DNA from: Bacteroidia bacterium
GTDB lineage: Bacteria; Bacteroidota; Bacteroidia; Chitinophagales; Saprospiraceae
DNA length: 64,000 nucleotides
Assembly: GCA_030430845.1 (NCBI GenBank)
Contig: JAUIKE010000003.1
Span: 1-64,000 of the forward strand
Direction: 5' to 3'
Below the pieces are notes generated by a model. It had not been told where the DNA came from. It ran no database searches and saw only the letters and a program-made list of their open reading frames with translations. The position numbers and the translations under genes were made by a program. Shown here one piece after another: positions 17,396 through 26,315 of the stretch. Numbering within the stretch: the stretch's first letter is position 1; each line of letters begins with the position of its first letter.

Positions 17396-18811
17396 ATGAA
17401 AAAAATCATTTTTAAAACCTTCATATATCCCGTTGCTGTAATGCTGTTGCTTATGACAGCGTCTTGTAGCGAGGAATTCCTGGAATTACAACCCTCTGGT
17501 GCGGCTGACCTGAACAGTGCGATCCAATCGCTGGATGACTACAAGGCGGCAGTCAATGGTATGTATAGTGGACTGCAATCAGCCAACTACTATGGTCGCT
17601 ATTTTATACTGGTACCGGATGTAATGTCAGATGATGTGAAACAAAATGCACAGGCCAACCGGGCCCGTGATTTTGCCGATTATGTCGCGAATGTACAGGA
17701 TGGTATTGCCGCCGGTATGTTTAACACCATTTACAATGTAATCAACCGCGCCAATACGGTGATCAATGCCGAAACGGAGGTACCTGCAGCTGTCCAAAAC
17801 CAAAAAGATCAGTACCGCGGAGAAGCTTTTGCCGTTCGGGCATTGGCCCATTTCGACCTTGTACGCATCTTTGCACAGCACTACGGATTCACCAGTGGAA
17901 ATAGTCATGCCGGGATTCCCATAGTCACGGTTTTTGATCAGGAGTCCAAACCTGCTCGCAGTACGGTCGCAGAGGTTTACACCCAAATTATCAGTGACCT
18001 GGAACAATCTGTTTCTTTGATGACTATTGACCAGGCGAATCCTGGCCGTATATCAAAGGAAACTGCACAGGCATTACTTGCCAGAGTCAACCTGTACATG
18101 GGTAACTGGGCCAGAGCCGAGCAATTCGCCACTTCGGTTATTAACAGCGGCAATTATTCCTTATTGTCCAATGATGCCTATGCTGATTCCTGGAATCAGC
18201 AGTACTCTTCAGAGTCTATTTTTTCCATCTTTTTCCGATCTGATGACGATAACGGATCGGACGCTCTGGGGCGTATGTACATTGTAGAAGGCTACGGCGA
18301 TTACCTGCCCTCACAGGATGTGGTTGGCTTGATCCCTGAAGGTGATGCTCGTCTGGGTATTTTCAAGGAAGATCCAAACCTTAGTGGAGTATTGGGCACC
18401 ATCCGTGTTAATAAGTACCCGAATCCAGCTGTGCAAAACAGTACCCCGGTCGTACGTCTATCAGAAATGTACCTGATCCGTGCAGAAGCCCGCGCTATGC
18501 AGGGCAATGAGGCTGGTGCTCAGGAAGATGTAACCCTCATTCGTCAGCGCGGTTTACCTACTGCCGATGCGGTCACTGCTACTGGACAGGGTCTGTTGGA
18601 TGAGATCGAAAAGGAACGCCGAATTGAGCTGATGTTCGAGGGGCACCGCCTTTGGGACTTGATGCGAAAGAAGCAGGGAGTTTTCCGTACAGATTGTACC
18701 GGATTGACTTGTGAGATCTCCTATCCGAACGATCGTTTTGTAGCACCGATTCCGCAAAGAGAAGTCGACGCCAACCCGAATATGGTCCAAAATCCGGGAT
18801 ATGGCAGTTAG
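17396..18811 (+). CDS. SusD/RagB-type surface glycan-binding lipoprotein
   Basis: A 471-aa lipoprotein (signal MLLLMTASC) of the SusD family. TPR-like helical repeats are visible: QYRGEAFAVRALAHFDLVRIFAQHYG, the typical LRAEARAMQGNE-like motif near 355, and the closing KERRIELMFEGHRLWDLMRK. It sits on the cell surface, capping the SusC barrel and binding the glycan. Its gene follows the SusC gene closely and is followed by two hairpins. Confidence 0.95.
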   Translation: MKKIIFKTFIYPVAVMLLLMTASCSEEFLELQPSGAADLNSAIQSLDDYKAAVNGMYSGLQSANYYGRYFILVPDVMSDDVKQNAQANRARDFADYVANVQDGIAAGMFNTIYNVINRANTVINAETEVPAAVQNQKDQYRGEAFAVRALAHFDLVRIFAQHYGFTSGNSHAGIPIVTVFDQESKPARSTVAEVYTQIISDLEQSVSLMTIDQANPGRISKETAQALLARVNLYMGNWARAEQFATSVINSGNYSLLSNDAYADSWNQQYSSESIFSIFFRSDDDNGSDALGRMYIVEGYGDYLPSQDVVGLIPEGDARLGIFKEDPNLSGVLGTIRVNKYPNPAVQNSTPVVRLSEMYLIRAEARAMQGNEAGAQEDVTLIRQRGLPTADAVTATGQGLLDEIEKERRIELMFEGHRLWDLMRKKQGVFRTDCTGLTCEISYPNDRFVAPIPQREVDANPNMVQNPGYGS

Positions 18812-18821
18812 AGTAAATTTT

Positions 18822-18856
18822 TTAAGGCATTGGCCGCTGCGCGGCCAATGCCTTAA
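18822..18856. terminator. Hairpin after susD-like gene
   Basis: Sixteen-bp perfect stem TTAAGGCATTGGCCGC with a TGC loop, directly after the susD-like stop. No T-run follows, so it may stabilise the 3' end rather than terminate alone. Confidence 0.6.
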
Positions 18857-18938
18857 GCAGTTAATTCATATCAAGTGAAATAACCGCTTTATAGGTCATG
18901 CTCCCTGTGCCTTTGGGTATGGGGGGCGGCTTTAATGA

Positions 18939-18980
18939 AGAGTTTAAGGTATCACGCAGCCTTAAACTCTTTTTATTTTA
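18939..18980 (+). terminator. Rho-independent terminator upstream of xylA
   Basis: Stem AGAGTTTAAGG/CCTTAAACTCT (18939-18949 and 18960-18970) with a 10-base loop, followed by TTTTTATTTTA. It separates the susCD transcript from xylA. Confidence 0.8.
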
Positions 18981-19029
18981 TTTTGCTGCGGTTTTTAAAT
19001 AAATTAGTCCCAAACAAAAAAAATCAAAT

Positions 19030-20358
19030 ATGACGGTCGTTATCGGAGACAAAGAATATTTTCCCTGGGTAGAGCAGGTACAATTTGAAGGCCCTATTTC
19101 CAAAAACCCTTTTGCATATAAATATTACAATCCACATGAGATTGTAGCGGGTAAAAGCATGGAAGATCACTTCCGCTTTGCAGTAGCCTATTGGCACACC
19201 TTCTGCAATACCGGAGGAGATCCATTTGGTGATCCCACCAAGGTTTATCCCTGGCTGAGCGCTCTCAATCCCATTCAACGAGCGAAGGATAAAATGGATG
19301 CCGCTTTTGAGTTTATTACAAAAATGGGCATTCCCTTCTTCTGTTTTCACGATGTCGACCTGGTAGATGACGCCAAGGACCTAGGAGAATTCGAAAAAAG
19401 ATTGGAAGCGATCACTGATTACGCCCAGGAAAAGATGAGCGCCTCCGGAGTGAAGGTGCTTTGGGGAACGGCCAACTTATTCACCCATCCACGGTACATG
19501 AACGGAGCGGCGACCAACCCGGATTTTGCGGTAGTAGCCCGTGCAGGTGCCCAGGTAAAAATGGCCCTGGATGCTACCATAAAGTTAAATGGAGAAAATT
19601 ATGTTTTCTGGGGTGGGCGCGAAGGATATCTTTCCCTGCTCAACACGAACATGAAAAAAGAGCTGGATAATCTGGCCAGATTCCTGCACATGGCTAAAGA
19701 TTATGCCCGTTCTCAAGGCTTCAAGGGGACCTTTTTCATCGAGCCCAAGCCGATGGAGCCCACTAAACATCAGTACGACTTTGATGCGGCTACCGTCAGC
19801 GGTTTCCTACGCGAATATGGACTAATGGATGATTTCAAGCTGAATTTGGAGGTGAACCATGCTACGCTGGCCCAGCACACCTTCCAGCACGAGCTGCAGG
19901 TAGCGGCCAATGCCGGTCTGCTCGGCAGCATTGATGCCAACCGCGGAGATTATCAGAATGGCTGGGACACGGACCAATTCCCGATCAACATCTATGAATT
20001 GGCCGAATCTATGCTGGTGATCCTACAAGCAGGCGGTTTCCAGGGAGGCGGTATCAACTTCGATGCCAAAACCCGCCGTAACAGTACGGATTTACAAGAT
20101 ATTTTCCACGCTCATATCGGCGGCATGGATGCCTTCGCACGTGCTTTGCTGACGGCTAATGCTATTTTGGAAAAATCGGATTACCGTAAAAAGATGGAGG
20201 AAAGATATGCTTCCTTTGACAGCGGTGAAGGGAAGGACTTTAGTGAAGGCAAATTGTCTTTAGAAGACCTGTCCCGTATTGCTCATAAGAAAGGCGAGCC
20301 GGAGCAGATTAGCGGCAGGCAGGAATGGTTTGAGAATTTGGTGAATCAGTATATATAA
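19030..20358 (+). CDS. xylA: Xylose isomerase
   Basis: A 442-aa cytoplasmic enzyme that converts D-xylose to D-xylulose with two divalent metal ions. Both family signatures are present: FHDVD (catalytic His at about 107) and FIEPKPMEP (236-244; metal-ligand Glu), plus [18 protein letters not shown] and [17 protein letters not shown]. Length and sequence fit the class II (long) xylose isomerases. No xylulokinase gene follows. Its position right after a SusC/SusD pair suggests that pair handles a xylose-containing glycan, although a terminator lies between. Confidence 0.97.
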   Translation: MTVVIGDKEYFPWVEQVQFEGPISKNPFAYKYYNPHEIVAGKSMEDHFRFAVAYWHTFCNTGGDPFGDPTKVYPWLSALNPIQRAKDKMDAAFEFITKMGIPFFCFHDVDLVDDAKDLGEFEKRLEAITDYAQEKMSASGVKVLWGTANLFTHPRYMNGAATNPDFAVVARAGAQVKMALDATIKLNGENYVFWGGREGYLSLLNTNMKKELDNLARFLHMAKDYARSQGFKGTFFIEPKPMEPTKHQYDFDAATVSGFLREYGLMDDFKLNLEVNHATLAQHTFQHELQVAANAGLLGSIDANRGDYQNGWDTDQFPINIYELAESMLVILQAGGFQGGGINFDAKTRRNSTDLQDIFHAHIGGMDAFARALLTANAILEKSDYRKKMEERYASFDSGEGKDFSEGKLSLEDLSRIAHKKGEPEQISGRQEWFENLVNQYI

Positions 20359-20364
20359 TTATTC

Positions 20365-20394
20365 AGAGTAAATGGCCAAAAGGCCATTTACTCT
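20365..20394. terminator. Bidirectional terminator between xylA and DASS transporter
   Basis: Stem AGAGTAAATGGCC/GGCCATTTACTCT with an AAAA loop between two convergent genes. T-runs are weak on both sides. Confidence 0.7.
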
Positions 20395-20396
20395 AA

Positions 20397-21941
20397 TCAA
20401 TGCTCCGCCCAGATCGGAAACACCCCCGCCTCAATCTCAAAAATATAGGTCCCTAAATAATACGTCATCAGGGTCACGACCACAATCCCGATCAGGTTTA
20501 AAAAGACCCCCGCCTTCGCCATTTCAAAAATGCTGATCCGGCGACTGCCGAACACAATGGCATTGGGCGGTGTAGCTACCGGCAGCATAAAAGCCAGTGA
20601 GCCGGCCACGGTGGCGGGGAGCATAAACAGCAAGGGGTTAGTCTCGATGCTGACGGCCAGTCCGGCCAGGATGGGTAAAAAGGATTCAACGGTAGCCGTA
20701 TTGGAGGTTACTTCGGTTAAAAAGGTGATCAGGAAACTGATGGAGACGATCAAAATGAGCGGATGTACGCCTTTCAGCCACATCAACTGCTCGCCGAACC
20801 AAGTCGACAGGCCCGACTCTTTAAACCCACTGGCCAAGGCAAAGCCGCCTCCGAACAGCAGAATGATCTCCCAGGGGATATCCTCGGCGGCTTTCCAATC
20901 CATCAGGAACTTTCCGGGCTCCTGCCGGGAGGGGATGATGAATAAAATGATGGCTACGAATATAGCCACCGTCCCATCATTGAACAACCGGGGCTGGCTG
21001 AACAAATTCGACCAACCGGGTATGCGTACAGATCCAATAACTATATCCGCCCTGAAAAACCACAACAGTGCCAGCGATACAAAAACAACCAGCAAGGTTT
21101 TTTCTTCAAAACTCCGTTTTCCCAAAGCCTCATATGCCTCCTGAATTTCCCCTTTACTGAGCCCTATCCACGCTTTTTTCCTTCTGACAAAGACCAGATA
21201 CAGGTAGCCGAATACAATCCCAAACAATAATAGGCTGATTGGAAATGCATAAAAGAACCAGGTAGCAAAGGAAATTTCCGGAGCGTCCGGGAAATAGATG
21301 TAAAAAATGCGGGCAAAGGAAAGATTGGGAGGCGTTCCGACCAGCGTAGCAATCCCTCCAATAGAGGCACTGTAGGCAATACACAATAATAAACCGATGG
21401 CAAAATGGCGAACTTGCTTTTCGCCGTTCACCTCCTCTAATTTGGCAATGATCGACAAGAGGATGGGTACCATCATCATGGCAGTAGCTGTATTGGAGAT
21501 CCACATCGACAAAAAAGCAGTGGCAAACATAAAGCCAAGCAGAATACGGGCCGGGCTGCTCCCGATCACTCTGAGGATATTCAGGGCGATCCGTTTATGC
21601 AGATTCCACTTCTGGATAGCCAGGGCCACCAGAAAGCCTCCGATAAACAGAAAAATAACGTGATTGAAATAAGTCGCCGAAACAGCTCGACCGTCCATAA
21701 TTCCAAGCATAGGAAACAAGGCCACGGGAAGCAAGGAGGTTACGGCCAATGGAACTACTTCTGTTACCCACCACAAGGCCATGAGTACGGCTACCGCCAG
21801 GGTATTCGTCACCGCGGGCTGAACGGGATCTAATTCGACAAACAAGATCAGATAGGCTGCGATTAAAGGAGCGAGCATAAAAATGAGGTAGCGAATGCTC
21901 TCTGCCGGATGTTCGAGTAAATACTTTCGACCTGTAGCCAT
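20397..21941 (-). CDS. DASS/SLC13 family anion symporter
   Basis: A 514-aa inner-membrane transporter of the divalent anion:sodium symporter family. Both SNT motifs that bind Na+ and substrate are present: SNTATAMMMVPI (about 148-159) and SNTATVESFLPIL (about 412-424), each in a re-entrant hairpin next to a PP-containing helix break (TPPNLSFARI; TPPNAIVFGS). The expected role is Na+-coupled uptake of dicarboxylates, citrate or sulfate. With the sulfatase genes further on, sulfate is a possibility, but TPPN motifs are equally common in dicarboxylate carriers. Monocistronic. Confidence 0.9.
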   Translation of the reverse strand: MATGRKYLLEHPAESIRYLIFMLAPLIAAYLILFVELDPVQPAVTNTLAVAVLMALWWVTEVVPLAVTSLLPVALFPMLGIMDGRAVSATYFNHVIFLFIGGFLVALAIQKWNLHKRIALNILRVIGSSPARILLGFMFATAFLSMWISNTATAMMMVPILLSIIAKLEEVNGEKQVRHFAIGLLLCIAYSASIGGIATLVGTPPNLSFARIFYIYFPDAPEISFATWFFYAFPISLLLFGIVFGYLYLVFVRRKKAWIGLSKGEIQEAYEALGKRSFEEKTLLVVFVSLALLWFFRADIVIGSVRIPGWSNLFSQPRLFNDGTVAIFVAIILFIIPSRQEPGKFLMDWKAAEDIPWEIILLFGGGFALASGFKESGLSTWFGEQLMWLKGVHPLILIVSISFLITFLTEVTSNTATVESFLPILAGLAVSIETNPLLFMLPATVAGSLAFMLPVATPPNAIVFGSRRISIFEMAKAGVFLNLIGIVVVTLMTYYLGTYIFEIEAGVFPIWAEH

Positions 21942-22059
21942 GGGTTGGTTTCGGTAATATTGGTTAGGTGAATAAGGTTCAGAAGGAATTTGTTTCCCAG
22001 GTGGCTTTTGTCAGTTGGAAGTATTCTCTAGCTTTAATATAGTAAAAAAGTGGGGAGGA

Positions 22060-22177
22060 GCTAAGACCTCAAAGGTTTCGAAACCTTTGAGGTCTTAGCA
22101 TAGATAGCTTAGCTTACCCATTTTTTCCAAAAAAAGTTCCCCACATCTCTTCTTTTTTCAAAAAAAATCACCACCCC
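22060..22177 (+). repeat. Palindrome-plus-tail element, copy A
   Basis: A 40-bp perfect palindrome (22060-22099) centred on TTCGAA with arm GACCTCAAAGG, then a conserved tail: AGATAGCTTAGCTTACC, TTTTTTCCAAAAAAAGTTCC, then C/A-rich and A-rich stretches. Four copies occur in the window, all in this orientation. This one lies between the transporter start and the response-regulator stop. Confidence 0.8.
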
Positions 22178-22190
22178 AATTTTACCTTTG

Positions 22191-22874
22191 TCAATCCTCC
22201 AATACAAACCCCTTGCCATGTACATTCTTGATACGTATTCCCTCTCCTTTGTCAAGGTACTTACGCAGGCGGAAAATAAAAACATCCATACTTTTTCGGC
22301 TGAATTCATCTGTATTGCCCCAGATTTGGGTGAGGGCTCTATTGCGGGGCAAGAGGCGATTTTTGTACCTGCATAACATAGTCAAAAGCTGCGCTTCTTT
22401 ATCTGTCAGGAACTGTTTTTCGTCTTCAAAACTTAAACATTGATTATCTACATCAAATTGAAAAGACCCAATTCGAAATTTCTCCGGGTCTTCCTCTAGG
22501 CCCTTTTGCCGTTGGCTGCGATGCATAATCGCCTGAATCCGGGCCAGCAATAATTCTTCATCAATGGGCTTAACAATATAATCGTCACAACCTAAACGAA
22601 AGCCTTTTAATTTATCTACTTTCAGAGATTTCGCCGTCAAAAAAATGAAAGGCATGTCCGGATCCTGGTTCCGAATCTCAGAGGCCAATGAAAAGCCATC
22701 CATCTTAGGTAACATAATATCCAGCAAGCAAATGTCAAAGCTTTGCCTTGAAAAGGCTCTTAAAGCTTTTTCTCCATCAGTTACCAAAACCACTTCCAGC
22801 TGGCTCAACTCCAGATATTCTTTTAAAATGTACCCAAAGCTCGGATCATCCTCAACAATTAGTATTTTATACAT
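22191..22874 (-). CDS. OmpR-type response regulator
   Basis: A 227-aa regulator with a receiver domain (1-120: acidic VEDD at 7-10, phospho-acceptor Asp52 in LLDIMLPKMDG, Lys102 in VKPID) and a winged-helix DNA-binding domain (130-227, ending RLRKYLDKGEGIRIKNVHGKGFVL). Its kinase is encoded directly upstream on the same strand; the two genes are separated by 51 bp that contain a perfect palindrome. Confidence 0.95.
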   Translation of the reverse strand: MYKILIVEDDPSFGYILKEYLELSQLEVVLVTDGEKALRAFSRQSFDICLLDIMLPKMDGFSLASEIRNQDPDMPFIFLTAKSLKVDKLKGFRLGCDDYIVKPIDEELLLARIQAIMHRSQRQKGLEEDPEKFRIGSFQFDVDNQCLSFEDEKQFLTDKEAQLLTMLCRYKNRLLPRNRALTQIWGNTDEFSRKSMDVFIFRLRKYLDKGEGIRIKNVHGKGFVLED

Positions 22875-22883
22875 ATAAAAAAA

Positions 22884-22939
22884 TTAAAAGAGGTTGAAAC
22901 AGAAGCTGCGGCCGCAGCTTCTGTTTCAACCTCTTTTAA
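22884..22939. repeat. 56-bp perfect palindrome between kinase and regulator genes
   Basis: A loopless 28-bp inverted repeat centred on GCGGCCGC. It overlaps the last three codons and the stop of the kinase gene and ends 10 bp upstream of the regulator start. As RNA it would form a long hairpin that could lower readthrough to the regulator. It could equally be a transposition or replication scar. Confidence 0.8.
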
Positions 22940-24200
22940 AAATTAATCGAAAAGTGGTTCCCCTACCCTGCTGACTATCCAGTTCAACCCTTCCTCCGTG
23001 TGCCTCCATCATCTTTTTAACATAGGCCAAACCCAGCCCAAAGCCTTTCACATCATGTACATTCCCCGTTTTTTCCCTGTAAAATTGATCAAAAACTTGC
23101 TTTTGGACTTCTTTACTCATACCTAATCCATTATCTGAAATGACTATACTTAAAGAAGCTTTTTCCTCTTCCGTACTGATCCGAATCATGGGTACTTTAT
23201 CATGGTATTTAATTGCATTATCTACCAAATTATAGACGATGTTGAATAAATGTATGCCGTCAGCCTGGATAGTACCGTTAATAGCTTTCGGAATAAGAAT
23301 TATCCGGCCACCCTTTTTTTCCAATAACACACTGAAGCTTTCTCTTACCCTTTTAATGGTTTGATGGACGTCTACTGCCGTTTTATCTAAGTCAAAGTTA
23401 CCTCTGTCCAGGGTAGCCATTTGCAGAACTTTATCTATGTGATTCTCCAGCCGTTTTCCTTCCTGGTTGATCAAATTGAGATAATCCAAAGCTTTGGGGG
23501 ACTGTCGGACCACTTCCAATCTATTCATCGTCTTGGCAGCTAAAGAAATGGAGGCGATGGGTGTCTTGAACTCATGAGTAAGGTTGTTAATGAAGTCATT
23601 CTTCATAGCTGTTAATTTCTTTTGCCGGAAAATCGTGTACAACATATACACGATGACGGCCGTCAAAAGCAACATGAATAAAACGGAGCTTCCAATAGCC
23701 AAAGACATCTCCCGAAAAATCAATTTGTCTTGCTGTGAGAACAAAGTATAAAAATGCAAATGATCCCGGCCGACCGGCGTTGAAAATTCGTAACCGTCCA
23801 GTTTGAACTGTCGTGCATTCCGAATTTCATCCTCAAAGGCAGGATCACTGAACCAGCTAAACTGATTGGATTGACAGGTAGTAATGCCAAGTTCATACGG
23901 CATGAGTACATTTCTCACCCTTAATACGGAATCCATGATCCGTTCGGCATCTGCAATCAATTGCTTCGTTTTTATTGTCAACCCTTCGCTACAGGTGCTA
24001 TTGAAGTACCCTCCTTTCAGCATTTGGTGGGTGAAACTAGGTTTTAGCTCTTCTATTACCTTATCCAGACGATCTTGGACCTTCTCCTCCTGGATCGCCT
24101 TGGCCCCATTCAACCAATTGAGCTGAATAAAAGACAAGCCTGTCAGTGATATTAACACAAGCCCGATGATGATGATGCTATGTGATTTGGTGAAGATCAT
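22926..24200 (-). CDS. Sensor histidine kinase
   Basis: A 424-aa membrane kinase. TM1 at about 9-30, periplasmic sensor domain (31-166) with two cysteines (Cys70, Cys109) that could form a disulfide, TM2 at about 168-191. HisKA domain with phospho-acceptor His209 in NLTHEFKTPIAS, then HATPase domain with NLVDNAIKYH (N box), ISDNGLGMS (G1) and GFGLGLAYVKKMMEAHGG (G2). It phosphorylates the regulator encoded just downstream. The signal is unknown. The upstream intergenic region has direct repeats that could be the regulator's own sites. Confidence 0.95.
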   Translation of the reverse strand: MIFTKSHSIIIIGLVLISLTGLSFIQLNWLNGAKAIQEEKVQDRLDKVIEELKPSFTHQMLKGGYFNSTCSEGLTIKTKQLIADAERIMDSVLRVRNVLMPYELGITTCQSNQFSWFSDPAFEDEIRNARQFKLDGYEFSTPVGRDHLHFYTLFSQQDKLIFREMSLAIGSSVLFMLLLTAVIVYMLYTIFRQKKLTAMKNDFINNLTHEFKTPIASISLAAKTMNRLEVVRQSPKALDYLNLINQEGKRLENHIDKVLQMATLDRGNFDLDKTAVDVHQTIKRVRESFSVLLEKKGGRIILIPKAINGTIQADGIHLFNIVYNLVDNAIKYHDKVPMIRISTEEEKASLSIVISDNGLGMSKEVQKQVFDQFYREKTGNVHDVKGFGLGLAYVKKMMEAHGGRVELDSQQGRGTTFRLIFKRG

Positions 24201-24241
24201 TTTTTCTAAAATAAGTCATTATTAAGAAACTTGCCCTCCAA

Positions 24242-24275
24242 TTAAGTTTTCATTAAGTCTTTTAAGTTTTCATTA
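24242..24275. promoter_or_regulatory. Direct repeats, candidate response-regulator sites
   Basis: TTAAGTTTTCATTA occurs at 24242-24255 and 24262-24275 with 20-bp period, two turns of the helix, in the region between the divergent kinase gene and the small secreted protein gene. OmpR-type regulators bind such repeats; the assignment is an inference. Confidence 0.5.
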
Positions 24276-24391
24276 TCCAAACTTAATATTTGTCTTTCCA
24301 TATCAAAGCTCCAAAACCATCACCTTGAGCAGGTAAGTAAAATCACACTCCCACTCGACTTATTTTATTCTTTAACCTAAAAAAGTAGATC

Positions 24392-24841
24392 ATGAAAAAA
24401 TTAATCGTTTTGCGTAACAGCTTCCTTCTTTTACTCCTGTTAGGTACTCAATTGTCATTTGCTCAATCCTGCCCGGCTCCTCCTCCTCCCATTGACAAAA
24501 GTAGTCTGGTAGGGGCATGGCAGGGCAATTATACTTTGGAAGGAAAAACTTATGATTTAAAGCTCAGGATACAAGAAAAGGACGAAAAATTATCGGCTAT
24601 GGCTGCACTTCCTGACTTAAATCTGCCTTCCAGCGAGTTCACGGCCTGGATTTGTCGATCAAATGAGCTTCATATGCGACTTGACCTTCCCGAGAACCGG
24701 GCGGTTAAACTAATTGGCAAGCTTCAAAACGGTATGCTGAAAGGCCGTTTTGTTTATAACAAAATATCGGGAGTATGTGGTGTTTCAAGGGAGAGGTTTT
24801 CGTTGAGCCGGACTAACTCCTCTTCAATAAAAATGGAGTAA
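24392..24841 (+). CDS. Small secreted protein of unknown function
   Basis: A 149-aa protein with a signal peptide (NSFLLLLLLGTQLSFAQ, cleavage near residue 25). The mature part is mostly beta (SLVGAWQGNYTLEGKTYDLKLRIQEKDEKL...), like a small lipocalin-like or beta-sandwich domain, with three cysteines besides the signal. I do not recognise a family. It is divergent from the kinase gene and shares its putative regulatory repeats, so it may be a target of that system. Confidence 0.7.
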   Translation: MKKLIVLRNSFLLLLLLGTQLSFAQSCPAPPPPIDKSSLVGAWQGNYTLEGKTYDLKLRIQEKDEKLSAMAALPDLNLPSSEFTAWICRSNELHMRLDLPENRAVKLIGKLQNGMLKGRFVYNKISGVCGVSRERFSLSRTNSSSIKME

Positions 24842-24846
24842 GCCTC

Positions 24847-24967
24847 CTAAGACCTCAAAGGTTTCGAAACCTTTGAGGTCTTAGCTTAGATAGCTAGGCT
24901 TACCCCTTTTTTCCAAAAAAAGTTCCATGCACCCCCATTTTTTTTTCAAAAAAATTATCCTACACCC
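24847..24967 (+). repeat. Palindrome-plus-tail element, copy B
   Basis: Palindrome 24847-24884 centred on TTCGAA, with the same tail (AGATAGCTAGGCTTACC, TTTTCCAAAAAAAGTTCC, C-rich, then a T/A stretch). It starts six bases after the stop of the small secreted protein gene. Confidence 0.8.
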
Positions 24968-25090
24968 AAAAAGAAAGGTAGCCTGAACTTCATTCAGGCT
25001 GACCTCACCTAGAATACAAAATTCGCTAGTTCTGAATATTTTTAAAGAGAATTAAAGTGTCCTGGAATAAATTCGGTCAAACGGCCGGAT

Positions 25091-26179
25091 TTATTCCCAC
25101 TTTCCTATGATACCCCAGCCACCAAAGGCTTCCGTCACAGCTACCCAAATTTCATTCCTCCCTTTTTTTAACGGCAGATGTACGGTGTCAAAAAGGCCGA
25201 TCGTTCCCAGATACCGGAAATCGCGGGAGCGGTAGGTTTCGTTACCGCTGAAGATGGCCCGGCCGTTGCAGAAGACAGTAGCCCGGTCGCTGAAGCCCAG
25301 AGTTAGTTCCTTTATCTCTTCTTTTTCAGCATTAATCACGAGTCGTGCAAAAACGGTATTTCGGTCCTGTGGATGAAAATCTGAGATGGTGGCCAGATTG
25401 GCAATACCAGAAGCTTCTGCCTTCAATTCGGTCCAGGTCCAATCCTTGTCGCCTATTTCCTGGAGGTCGTGTATCCCTTTTAAAACGGTGTTGGGAAAAG
25501 CTTGCGAGACCGACCAGCTGCCTACCATTTGTGGATCGATGGTTTTTTCTTGTACGGCAGTGCTTTTCAGTTGGGGCTTATCCATCGAATGATAGGAAAA
25601 ATTGGCAAAATAGGCTGGAACCAGGCTTCCATAAACCATCAAACCACCACTTTTAGGCTCCCGCTTTAAAAATGGGATATGCAATACAGGGGTCTTCATA
25701 TTGTCGATGTACAGCTCTGCTTGCCGGTCGGCTAATACCAATTTTACATGAAACCACTTGTTGAAGTTGTATTCATATGGAACGGAATAAGCGGCACCGT
25801 GATAGAGTTGCCAGGAGGACAGGCCGTTATCAACAGGGCAATACTGATTAGCATCCGGCTGACCGGATTGATGAGGCCGGAAATAGAATTCTTCCATATT
25901 CCTTTGGTCCTGCATGCGAAACCGGATGCCTGTGAAGCCTCTTTCTTTCGGGAAGGCCATATCCCATTCGATGATCCCATTCTTGAATGGAGTATCTCTC
26001 AAAAGCGCAATTCCACCCTGCATAAACAGGGCTTGTTGTCCCTTGTATTCTTTCAATTCATACTTCTGAGCCCGGATGTCCCAGTTCAGGGTATCGAATG
26101 GCACATTTTTCTGCGCGGATACAAATAAAATACTGGCAAGTATACCAAAAACAGTCAAGGTGATTCTCTTAAGTGTCAT
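25091..26179 (-). CDS. Secreted LamG/DUF1080-like protein
   Basis: The ATG at 26179 gives a 362-aa protein with a signal peptide (LTVFGILASILFVSAQ). The longer frame from 26242 puts 21 residues before it. Residues about 25-190 look like a concanavalin-like sandwich (IIEWDMAFP, GIRFRMQDQ, EFYFRPHQSG, WFHVKLVLADRQAELYIDN), as in DUF1080/LamG proteins that bind or cleave glycans. The C-terminal 130 residues form a second beta domain. It may bind carbohydrate outside the cell; no catalytic residue can be named. Divergent from the HTH protein gene at 26316 with a shared palindrome. Confidence 0.65.
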   Translation of the reverse strand: MTLKRITLTVFGILASILFVSAQKNVPFDTLNWDIRAQKYELKEYKGQQALFMQGGIALLRDTPFKNGIIEWDMAFPKERGFTGIRFRMQDQRNMEEFYFRPHQSGQPDANQYCPVDNGLSSWQLYHGAAYSVPYEYNFNKWFHVKLVLADRQAELYIDNMKTPVLHIPFLKREPKSGGLMVYGSLVPAYFANFSYHSMDKPQLKSTAVQEKTIDPQMVGSWSVSQAFPNTVLKGIHDLQEIGDKDWTWTELKAEASGIANLATISDFHPQDRNTVFARLVINAEKEEIKELTLGFSDRATVFCNGRAIFSGNETYRSRDFRYLGTIGLFDTVHLPLKKGRNEIWVAVTEAFGGWGIIGKWE

Positions 26180-26233
26180 AGATCCTTTTTTACTGTAAAA
26201 GAGAAAAAAAGTCATCTTTAACGCAATACACAG

Positions 26234-26253
26234 CTTGTACAACTTTGTACAAG
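26234..26253. promoter_or_regulatory. Candidate operator between divergent genes
   Basis: CTTGTACA-ACTT-TGTACAAG, an 8-bp perfect inverted repeat between the divergent starts at 26179 and 26316. The product of the plus-strand gene has an HTH-like N-terminus and may bind here. Confidence 0.5.
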
Positions 26254-26315
26254 TACCTACAAGGACGGAAAAGCAGCTGAAAAACCGTATTTTTACCTAA
26301 GGAAAAGCAGAATAG

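Noticed and set aside
19192-19208. Sigma-54-like TTGGCACACCTTCTGC
   Set aside because: Lies inside xylA coding sequence with no downstream gene start in reach; coincidental.
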